Shown: in pieces, positions 7,717 through 16,437 of the stretch
Numbering within the stretch: the stretch's first letter is position 1
Layout: the number at the start of each line of letters is the position of its first letter
Assembly: GCA_039545355.1 (NCBI GenBank)
Contig: BCJJ01000114.1
Location: 1 to 16,437 of the forward strand
DNA length: 16,437 bases
Reading direction: 5' to 3'
Source of the DNA: Trichosporon coremiiforme
Lineage: Eukaryota; Basidiomycota; Tremellomycetes; Trichosporonales; Trichosporonaceae
Notes under the pieces: model-generated
What the model saw: only the letters and a program-made list of their open reading frames with translations
Database searches by the model: none
What the model was told of the DNA's origin: nothing
Position numbers and translations under genes: made by a program

Positions 7717-8876
7717 ATGAGCGCTAGCCCGTCTAGCAACCCCGCCGCCGACGCCGCCGACCGCGCTCCGCCCATCAGCTCCGAACATGTCGAGGGCGGG
7801 CAGCCGGAGGAGTACATCTCCATGACGCAATTCAGAAAGAGCATGCAGCTCGTGCGCCTCCAGATTGCTGTTCCCATCAGCGGTGCGTGAAGCAATGCTC
7901 AGACATGAGAGACAAATTACTGGCGTGTGCTGACTTGCGAAACAGTCCTGGTGTCGCTGGGGACGGCAATGGTATGTACGCTGGCGATCCACCCTGGTGT
8001 CAAGGAGATCTCGGACCAGCACCCGACGCTCCTGACGCCTAACGACACGATGACCGGGGCGTACTGGTTTGTGGTGTACTTCCTGCAGATCGGGTTCTGC
8101 CTTGTCTTGATCTGCGCGCGCTCTGAGGCGTCCAAGGCGACGCTGATCCACGGTGTCGGAATGCGGTACGCGATTGCGAACTGGCTCATCGCGCTCGCGG
8201 TCGCGCTCTGGACACTGCAGCTGTTCAAGTCCTGTGCCGTTATCGTCATCATGAACACGGTCAACGTCATCAGCATCCACATTACACTGACAAAGTACCC
8301 ACCGACGTTGAAGCACCCCTTCGACGCCATCTTCATTCACGGCGGCGTCGCGCTCCTGACCGCCATGCTCTTCGAGCTCACATGGCTGCACGTCGGCTCC
8401 GTCGCCCTCGACTGGGTCATCGAGAGCAAGAAGCACTGGGCCCACTACCGCTGGGAGTCGACGATTGCCATCGCCGTCGTCAACGTCATTACGGCTATCT
8501 GGGAGGGCGCCACGAATCAACAGTGAGTTCCGGCCGCCGATCCGCACTGACCTCCAGCATCCTGCCTCTCGCGTCCGAGTACGTCGCCCTCTGTCTCCTC
8601 CTCAGCTCGCCCCGCATCAACCCCTCGATCCCCGATAGCGGCCTCCCCAAGCCAGCCAGCGAGGTCATCACCCTCATTTGCTGTCTTGTTCTGCACCCCC
8701 TCGCCGTCGTCGCGAGCTACGGCCTCCGCCGCCAGCGCCACCAGGAGGGCCGCATCCGTCTCGAGGAGGAGGTCGAGGAGGCCGAAGCCCGTGCGCAGCA
8801 GGCGCAGGAGCGTGCCGCGGCTGCCCGTCGCCGTGCGCAGCAGGCCGGCGTCGACACTGACAACGACCACCACTAG
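7717..8876 (+). CDS. Eight-helix membrane protein with charged coiled-coil tail (gene C)
   Basis: There are three exons, 7717-7882, 7946-8522 and 8558-8876, giving 353 aa. Intron 1 (63 nt) has donor GTGCGT and branch site CTGAC. Intron 2 is only 35 nt, with donor GTGAGT, branch CTGAC and acceptor CAG. Both splices keep frame and rejoin hydrophobic segments. The N-terminal 35 residues are polar and probably disordered. Hydrophobic helices lie at about 48-70, 94-112, 130-149, 151-170, 182-203, 227-243, 249-264 and 282-302. The last 50 residues (from about 303) are a highly charged Glu/Arg/Ala/Gln helix, likely a cytosolic coiled coil. I do not recognise the family; transporter-like or uncharacterised fungal membrane protein are both possible. 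ATG 7717 follows a CT-rich leader; the in-frame ATG 7594 is an alternative. There is no signal peptide before the first helix. Confidence 0.85.
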
Positions 8877-9090
8877 GCGTCGTTCTAGGTCATCTCCACG
8901 GACTGATACCCTCCCCGTTCCTTGTCATAGCTTATCCCTGCAATCGATCTCCTAGCCCCCAGCCCACCTGTAGCCCTGCTAGAGTCATCTTTCCCCTATC
9001 TTCCTCTCACCATCTAAAAATGCTGAATGTCTTAAATAAGTAACGACCTTTCAAAGTTGAGCAGTGTTGAGTAGTGTATCGTGGCATGCA
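8877..9090. other. Short 3' intergenic spacer between convergent genes C and D
   Basis: Only 214 bp separate the two stop codons, so the 3' untranslated regions probably overlap. An AT-rich patch at about 9015-9045 could supply 3'-end signals for both strands. Confidence 0.5.
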
Positions 9091-10560
9091 TCACTTCCAC
9101 TCGACGTGTTCCGGCAGGTTGCCGACCCAGTACCTCTCCAGTACCTTGGGCAGCTGCATGCTCACGACCTCGTCTTCCTCGATCTTGGCGCCGTTCTCGA
9201 GCAGAGCGACAATGAGGCGTGGCACGGCCGCAGCGGTACCATTGAGGGTGTGCGCGAAATGCGTTCCCTCCGCGTTCTTGTAGCGGATATGCAGCCTGCG
9301 CGCCTGGTAGTCCGTGCAGTTCGACGTGCTCGTGATCTCGCCCCACTTGCCGCGTCCAGGCATCCAGGCTTCCATGTCGTACTTCCGCGCCGCGGAGGCA
9401 CCGAGTTCCTGCGTCGGCATGTCCAGAACACTGTTGTCAGCTCTCGTTTACTTGAAAGCTTACCGAACGGAGAGCCCGAGACCCTCAATGATACGCTTCT
9501 GCAGTCCGCGCAGCTCCTCCATCACCCCTTCGCTCTGCTCTGCCCCCGTCACAGCGAACAGCTCCACCTTCGTAAACTGGTGCACGCGGTACAGGCCGCG
9601 CGTGTCTGCGCCTCGTGCTCCAGCCTCAGCACGGAACGCCTTACCGACGCCGACGACGCGGACCGGCATCTGGTCCGCCGGAAGCGTGCGGTTCGCCCAC
9701 AACGCCGCGAGGGGCACCTCAGCCGTACCAGTCAGGCAGAGCTGGCGCTCGCCGTCGCTCTCGATCGTGTACGTCTGTCTCGGGGCGTCCTCGCCTGGTC
9801 CGTCGCGGGGCTGGAATCCGCACCGCGCCGCAATGTCGACGGCGACCACATCTGGCGGGCTCACCGGCGTGAAACCCGCGCGCGCAGCCATGTCGACTGC
9901 ATACCCGACCAGCGCGTGTTCTAGCTGAGCCAGCGCGCCGAGGAGATACGGCCATGACGTGCCTGTCGCGATCGCGCTCGCGGCACCGTCGAGCCAGCCA
10001 AACTGCTCCGCAATGTTGACGTGGTCCCGGAGATCGCTCGCCGGCAAGCGTTCGGGACCAAAGGTCTCGAGCGTGATGGCGTTCTCCTCCTCGCCGATCG
10101 GTGCGGCGGGGTTCGAGAAGTTAGGCAAGCTGCCAGCGACCCGGAGGAGCGCTTCCTCGACCTCCCGGTGCTCCTTCTCCAGAGCCTGCACGGCCTCCTT
10201 CAGCTCCCTCGCCTTGGCCACGGCGGTCACTTTCGCGTCCTTGTCTTTCGTATCGCGGAGAGCGGATGAGGCGAGCCCCTGCTCGTGCCGTGTGCGGTTC
10301 AGCTGTGTCTCGAGTCTGAGGGCTTGCTCTCGTAGCCCTCCCAGTTCAGAGACAACGCCCGAGGGGAGGGGCACAGCGCGCTCGCGCACGTTGCGAGCCG
10401 TCGCTTCGGGGTCGGACAGGAGGCGGGCGTAGTCGAGTCGCGGAGGCGGGATGGCGATCTTGGTCTTGGGTGCGTTGGGCTTGGCTTTAGCCTTGGCTTT
10501 GCTGGCCATGCAGCGCGCATGCCGCGGGCAACAGCGTACACTCGCGACCCGCGTGAACAT
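9091..10560 (-). CDS. DIA4: Seryl-tRNA synthetase, mitochondrial type (gene D)
   Basis: This class II enzyme charges tRNA-Ser with serine. It has two exons on the minus strand, 10560-9464 and 9430-9091, giving 478 aa. The intron is only 33 nt (donor GTAAGC, branch CTGAC, acceptor CAG), and its removal restores the conserved run into D-M-P-T-Q-E-L-G. Residues 1-35 are rich in Arg, Lys and Ala and lack acids, as in a mitochondrial presequence. A tRNA-binding coiled-coil arm spans about 70-142. The catalytic domain shows the T-G-T-A-E loop (278-281 region), motif 2 with F-R-A-E (309-312) and V-E-L-F, and motif 3 around L-N-G-T (428-431) with Arg437. The motif 3 form resembles bacterial and mitochondrial SerRS more than the fungal cytosolic enzyme, so a separate cytosolic gene is expected. 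An in-frame ATG at 10509 would shorten the presequence. Confidence 0.93.
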
Positions 10561-11020
10561 TGTCCTTGTTGGGTCCGGGGGCGTCCTTTGGGCTGCCTTT
10601 AATGTCTGGGGAAGGTGTTGGTTGAGGCTGAGATGCGGGGTGGTCGGAAATTATCGAAAGGTGGAGGTCGTTGGTCGATGTCTCGTGCATGGCATGACGC
10701 TGCTGGGTTGGCTGGCTGGCTGGCTGGTGCACTGGGCGAGGGCTCGTTACAAGCGTACAAGGCGTACGGGCGGTGCCAACGCTGATTGGGACGAGATCAA
10801 AATGACTCCGGGCGGACAGGAACGAGCACAGAGGGCAGTGGCGTCAAAATAGCGACCACCGATGGCCTAGACGCGGCCCTTACATAGCCCTCTGGATTGC
10901 TGGCGACTCACTACCATCCCCTTCTCTCATTTACTCGTCTTTGCTTCCCATCCGCCCATTCCTCATCCACCCAGCCCCGGTTCTCCACCGCACCGAGCAC
11001 GTACACCCGGGCCGCACACC
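10561..11020. promoter_or_regulatory. Bidirectional promoter region between genes D and E
   Basis: This 460-bp region lies between divergent genes D and E. The gene E side (10905-11000) is pyrimidine-rich, as in the other leaders here, and ends in CACC directly before the ATG. A TGGC tetranucleotide repeat lies at 10709-10727. No clear TATA box was found. Confidence 0.6.
10709..10727. repeat. TGGC tetranucleotide microsatellite (4.75 copies)
   Basis: Four TGGC units plus TGG lie in the shared D/E promoter region. It may be polymorphic; no function is evident. Confidence 0.75.
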
Positions 11021-12370
11021 ATGGCGTACCCGTACGACGACTCCGACCCGTTCGCACCGCCGGACGCGCACTTCCCCCCGCCGCCTTATGGACAGATACA
11101 GGGTGAACCGCTCCCACTCTTCCCCTACGGGTACCCGCCCATGGTTGGCGGGCTGAGCACGAATCCGGGCGGCGCGGCGGCGACAGAAGACGCAGGATCA
11201 ACAGGCAGCGGCGAAGCCCCGCCCGCGCAGCAACCGCAGCCGATGCATCACCTGCAGGAGATGTTCGGGATGCCGCCCGAGGAATCCGCAGAGGGCCCAC
11301 TCACCGAAGTCGCCTCGGTGATTCAGTCCTGGTACGGCGTGAACATGACGAGTTTCGACCCATCCCAGTCCCAGCAGCCCGAGTATGGGGGTTGGGCGCC
11401 GTCGTCGAGCGCGCCTGACCACTCGCAACACCCGCGCGCGACACCAGCCCCGCCTCCCCTGCAACAACCGCATTCCAATCCAGGCGAGAGGAAGGACGCG
11501 GCCGAGCACGACAGTGACCCGCTGTCATATTTGAACGGCCTCGCGAAGAGCGGCTACGCGCCCTTCGGCCACGTCCCCAGCGAGGACACGCTGAGCGGCG
11601 CGGCCGCGTGGCGGCTCACGGTCGACCCGTTCCCGTTCTCGAGCGGACTCGAGGGCGCCGCCGGCCTCCAGCTGCAGCCCACGCCGGCCAGCATGAGCAG
11701 CATGCGACCAGACGTGCTTGCCAAGCACTCGAAGGACATCGAGGAGGTGAGTTGACCGTGGGACGTCTCACATGAGCCCCGGCGCAAAATGTTAGTGCGC
11801 AATTGTTTAATTCCACATTTTGTTGAATGCGCATTGGTGTGGAATCGACACTTACGCGCTCGTGCGAGCGTGCGAGCGGCGCACTCCTAAGCAGTGTAGC
11901 TCGGAGTAGCCCCATTCGTGATGTTTTCAACGTACTAACATGCGCAGCTCCAGTCCTACCTCGAGGAGCTGATCAGCCTCATGACCCCGTTCGCGTTCAC
12001 GCCCACGAACCCCGCCCCGCCTCCGCCGCCTCCATACTTGCACACCCGAATCGCGCGTTTCGCAGCCCTGATCCGCGACAAGCTCGAGCAGCTCGAGGCC
12101 TCGTCCCAGTCCTCGCTGGATCCGGGCTTCCTCGACCTCCCGCCGCACAAGGACGGGGGTATGAGCCAGGCCGAGAAGGACATGGAGTTCATCCGCCGGC
12201 GCCGCGATGTCCTGAACGCGAAGGCGAGGAGAGATGCGCAGGTCGCGTATGTCCGCCCGGCCTTCTTCCCTCAGGCGCAGAGAATTCTGCCGCTGCCGCG
12301 GTGCAGAGCGTGCGGAGGCAACATGCGCGGAGATGTGTGCGAGAACTGCTACCGCCGCAGACCGTACTAG
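11021..12370 (+). CDS. Proline-rich protein with C-terminal four-cysteine zinc ribbon, function unknown (gene E)
   Basis: There are two exons, 11021-11746 and 11948-12370, giving 382 aa. The 201-nt intron has donor GTGAGT and a perfect TACTAAC branch site at 11933-11939. I used the first AG after it (11947); the AG at 11953 also keeps frame and would remove two residues. ATG 11021 has the context CACCATGG. Residues 1-180 are rich in Pro, Gln, Ser and Gly and probably disordered. Residues about 228-255 form a predicted helix crossing the splice junction (I-E-E then L-Q-S-Y-L-E-E-L), followed by six Pro. A second helical part has a basic cluster (R-R-R-R at about 320). The C-terminus has C361-x2-C364-x8-C373-x2-C376, a compact zinc ribbon, then Y-R-R-R-P-Y. 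This suggests nucleic-acid or protein binding, but no family is recognised. Confidence 0.85.
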
Positions 12371-13136
12371 GAGACGGATGCGCTGCAGCCTGTCATGCGC
12401 CCCGCACCCGTAATGGAAGTGTATGTGGTGTGCGCGGAGGAGCCGCCGAGGGCGAGAGGTGAGGATGGTGAGGAGGATCCGACAGAGAGACCCGAGCGAC
12501 GCTGAGCCGAGTAAGTGAGGAGGACGAGGAGTCGCGCGAGACCCGAAGAGAGAGAGGAGGCAGTGTGTTTTGTGTGCATACATGTGTCCGTATGTCCGTT
12601 GTTTATTCCCGTCTGTGTCGCCTACACAATCGATCGTATCCCAGACATTATTAGCCGTGTTGTATCCTACGAGTACCTAGTGACAGTGACAATTCAATGA
12701 TAATAACTCGAACCAAACATCCCTTTGAACACCCTACAACCGATAACACTCATCCGAGAACACATCTAAGAACAGAAACGAAGACAGTCCACCTGTAGTA
12801 CACTACATCTTAACAATGATTATGCAAAAACGTATCGTATGCATACAACGGCCGAGTATCGCGCGTAAGTAGATGGGTTTGGGGAATAGGTATTTTTAGA
12901 GCTAGGGTGGCGGGGCCGGTGAGGGCGGGGTAGATAGCAGGTAAAGGGTAAGCTGGCCGGGCCGAGGGCGATGTTCAGCATCCGGCTAGGGCAATGGGGG
13001 CGAGATAATAGTCCTTGATCTGCTTGATGAGGGATATCCTTGGGTTCGTTTCCGATGCTCTTCGCACTGTGGTTGAGCGACGCGTCTGGGACATGACTGT
13101 GGGGTGGTCGGAGGGGCGCAGTGTCCATCTGTCCGT
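12371..13136. other. 766-bp intergenic region between convergent genes E and F
   Basis: It holds only the 3' flanks of genes E and F. The stretch 12570-12850 is AT-richer and includes ATAATAAC-like and TTAGAG motifs suited to 3'-end formation. The open frames in it are short and overlap one another. No RNA gene or repeat was seen. Confidence 0.6.
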
Positions 13137-14698
<1,562 letters not shown>

Positions 14699-15249
14699 CG
14701 TCCACGATTGAAATGACTGGGAAAGGCCGCGCTTGCAAAGAAGAGATCGTGCGTTGTCGATGAAGCGGGGGCAGAGAAAGCGGGAGCGACGGAGAGGGTG
14801 CGCTCGAGATCGACGGCGATGGTGCGGATGATGGGAGGAGAGAGGAGGTTGAAAGATGATGAGTGTTGTCGAAGATGATGAATGAAATGAAGGTATCGTC
14901 GTGTAGCGGACGAGTATGCAGCGGCAGCGATGTTCGTGTCTCCTGTGCAGGACCTACTTACTCCTGTCCTGCTTCAGAGCTTAGGGCCATGCAAGTGGTG
15001 CTGCTGCAAGGGGTAAGAGTTAGAATAGGATCACTATCAGTTCGGATTAAGCCAGCGGGGCCCGCCCCGGTGCAGTGATTAGACCGCGTCCTAATGAAGA
15101 GGCGCGAATTTACTATGTCGCTCTGGGCTCCCGTCCATTCAGCACCCCAGCTCCCGCATGAAACCATTCTCCATTCAGTCGTCGCCATCCTTGGGCCCTG
15201 GAGGGATCGTACATCCAGACAGACCAAAGAGAATGCGAGCAGCCCCGCC

Positions 15250-15277
15250 TGACCCAGTTTGACCCAGTCTGACCCAG
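15250..15277. repeat. TGACCCAG direct repeat, three copies at exactly 10-bp spacing
   Basis: Perfect octamers start at 15250, 15260 and 15270, so they lie about one helical turn apart, some 550-580 bp upstream of the gene F start. The spacing suggests a possible cluster of protein-binding sites; no known factor is assigned. Confidence 0.7.
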
Positions 15278-15378
15278 CCGAATCAGCCAGTCCACGCCTG
15301 GTTCCCTGCCGGCCCATGTTCCAGGTCCAAGCCCGTCTTCCCCTGCAGCCATGCATCGCTGTTTCCTGCTTCCTGGCC

Positions 15379-15407
15379 CGAACCCCCCGACGCGCACGCG
15401 GGGTTCG
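15379..15407. repeat. Inverted repeat with 8-bp perfect stem
   Basis: CGAACCCC (15379-15386) pairs with GGGGTTCG (15400-15407) across a 13-nt loop. The right arm resembles a tRNA T-arm, but no cloverleaf can be drawn around it. Confidence 0.6.
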
Positions 15408-16010
15408 AGCTTGATTATTCCAGGGCGATACAGGCAACACAGCCCAGGCAGTACGGTGCGATGCATGACGCGACCACTGCGCTGTGCACACTCTTACGTG
15501 TATCGCCGAGGCCTCGAACGACGTCGCGCGTCCCCTTCTCGCCCAAGATAGTGCGCAGCGCGAGTGCGTCGCGGCAGCATGCAAGTGCCCTTTGCGCGTC
15601 TGGGCCTTAGCGTCTTCTGCGCCCCGGATGTGACTGTACGTGATTACGCACGTGGACGACCACACCACGGCTCGTTTCATAGTGCAATCGTGCCAGGCAT
15701 GAGTGGTGCCAGCGGTATCAGCGGTCCGTGAGCTCCCCGTCCACGCCCCACATTCATGACACGACACTGGCACACTTCGACATTGTTCCATTCTCTGGCT
15801 AGCACCAGTCGTCCCGTCCATTCCCTCAATTCCAGCAATACACCTTACACCTCCGTCCCGCGCAGGCCAGCGAGCCCACCGCTCCGTCCCATCCCTCTGT
15901 CCTGTGCTTACCGACGCTTAACCCCTAGGGCGGTACTCTGTTGTGCCTTCCCTCATAAGTTCCCCGTATTCATTTCTCACTGACGAACGCTCATTCCATC
16001 CACTCCTCAA

Positions 16011-16106
16011 ATGTGTCGAACGTCAAACGTGAACGCCAACCTGCAGAGATTGGGAGAGCGGGCAGTCACGGAGGCGCATGTTTACGCCGAGCGCGCCGAG
16101 GCGTAA
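16011..16106 (+). CDS. Possible 31-aa small ORF or first exon
   Basis: ATG at 16011 follows a long pyrimidine-rich stretch of the kind that precedes the other genes here. The ORF encodes 31 residues, ending in an Ala/Glu/Arg-rich helix-like segment (T-E-A-H-V-Y-A-E-R-A-E-A). The stop codon overlaps GTAAGG at 16102, which could be a splice donor, but I cannot find a convincing downstream exon before the tRNA at 16354. No family is recognised. It may equally be chance. Confidence 0.2.
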   Translation: MCRTSNVNANLQRLGERAVTEAHVYAERAEA

Positions 16107-16353
16107 GGAACCACGGCGTCGACGGTGAGTGACCGGTGCCCTATCGAGGATGGGCTGGTTAGCGCCTTCCCTTTCTGGAGCCCTACTTCTCCCTGTCATC
16201 CTTGCCCGACCCCCTGCACTCTTCGCACCCGATCTCTCCAATCGAGGCCGCTCTTCCTGTTTCTGCCGTTCTTCTTTATTCACCGTGCTGCGAAGAATCG
16301 AGCGGCGTTCATGGGACCAGGCTGCCTCAGCCAACAACCAGCTTTCGAGCATT

Positions 16354-16437
16354 GCCTCGTTATATCAGTCGGTAGATAGTGTGACTCTTACGCTCAGAGC
16401 CGATTGATCACACAGTCATGGGTTCGAGCCCCATACG
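16354..16437 (+). tRNA. tRNA-Lys (anticodon CTT) with a 16-nt intron, 3' end cut by window edge
   Basis: The 5' acceptor strand is GCCTCGT (16354-16360). The D stem TATC/GATA is perfect (16363-16366 with 16375-16378). The anticodon stem pairs 16380-16384 with 16408-16412, and the T stem pairs 16418-16422 with 16430-16434 around TTCGAGC. Removing 16391-16406, just after purine 37, leaves loop CTCTTAA with anticodon CTT at 16387-16389. The window ends after ACG, the first three bases of the 3' acceptor strand, which match the expected complement of the 5' strand; four bases and the discriminator are missing. It lies on the same strand as the tRNA-Asn gene at the other end. Confidence 0.9.

Larger units (their letters stand above)
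14699..16353. other. 1.65-kb region upstream of gene F, no convincing large gene
   Basis: The first 170 bp (about 14699-14870) are purine-rich on the plus strand, which is a CT-rich leader for gene F. Further out lie a three-copy TGACCCAG repeat (15250-15277), an 8-bp-stem inverted repeat (15379-15407) and a pyrimidine-rich plus-strand stretch (about 15770-16010). The longest frame (minus strand 14958-15821, 287 codons with ATG) has no third-position bias and no recognised domain, so I do not call it. A small plus-strand ORF at 16011-16106 is listed separately. Confidence 0.5.

Noticed and set aside
8382..8557. Upstream part of the plus-strand frame that contains exon 3 of gene C
   Set aside because: This part is a shifted reading of exon 2. 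Only the section from 8558 is coding in that frame.
10451..10852. 133-codon plus-strand frame with a hydrophobic start
   Set aside because: The hydrophobic leader is just the complement of the Lys/Ala-rich N-terminus of the seryl-tRNA synthetase.
15379..15412. GGGTTCGAGC resembling a tRNA T-arm
   Set aside because: No acceptor, D or anticodon stems can be drawn at the right distances on either strand.
14958..15821. 287-codon minus-strand frame with ATG, the longest unassigned frame
   Set aside because: It has no third-position C/G preference, is rich in Trp, Cys, His and Arg as expected of random GC-rich DNA, covers the TGACCCAG repeat, and shows no recognisable motif. A tblastn hit or expression data would reopen it.

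Overview
The window looks like nuclear DNA of a GC-rich basidiomycete yeast, probably a tremellomycete such as one of the Trichosporonales (inference). The grounds are very short spliceosomal introns (33 to 63 nt is common) with GTGAGT/GTGCGT/GTAAGC donors and CTGAC, CTAAC or TACTAAC branch sites, pyrimidine-rich leaders, eukaryotic tRNA genes with introns after position 37, a fungal Kre9/KNH-type GPI protein, and a MAP kinase that reads like the basidiomycete Cpk1/Ubc3 (yeast Fus3/Kss1) class.

Layout. A tRNA-Asn(GTT) gene with an 11-nt intron lies at 153-237. About 2.1 kb without a convincing gene follows. Gene A (2423-3763, +) has a TATA box and encodes a Gly/Ser/Trp/Cys-rich low-complexity protein with a hydrophobic C-terminal tail. 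About 2 kb of empty sequence separates it from gene B (5823-6770, -), a secreted GPI-type surface protein with a Kre9/KNH domain. Gene C (7717-8876, +, three exons) is an eight-helix membrane protein with a charged coiled-coil tail. Gene D (9091-10560, -, two exons) is a mitochondrial-type seryl-tRNA synthetase. Gene E (11021-12370, +, two exons) is an unrecognised proline-rich protein with a C-terminal four-cysteine zinc ribbon. Gene F (13137-14698, -, eight exons) is a TEY-type MAP kinase. The last 1.6 kb holds only a weak small ORF and a tRNA-Lys(CTT) gene with a 16-nt intron, cut by the window edge.

The six protein genes alternate strictly in direction (+ - + - + -), so B/C and D/E share divergent promoter regions while A/B, C/D and E/F are convergent. 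They do not form one pathway. A and B are both candidate cell-surface proteins, and F belongs to the mating/invasive-growth MAPK class that often controls surface-protein genes, but nothing in the sequence links them directly.

I see no mobile element, CRISPR array, rRNA gene or biosynthetic cluster. The points most worth a second look are gene A (a signal-peptide-like N-terminus with no hydrophobic core, a duplicated Trp/Cys module, and tandem Gly-Trp repeats), the orphan zinc-ribbon protein E, the very short introns, and the fact that every intron whose length is a multiple of three opens with an in-frame stop.
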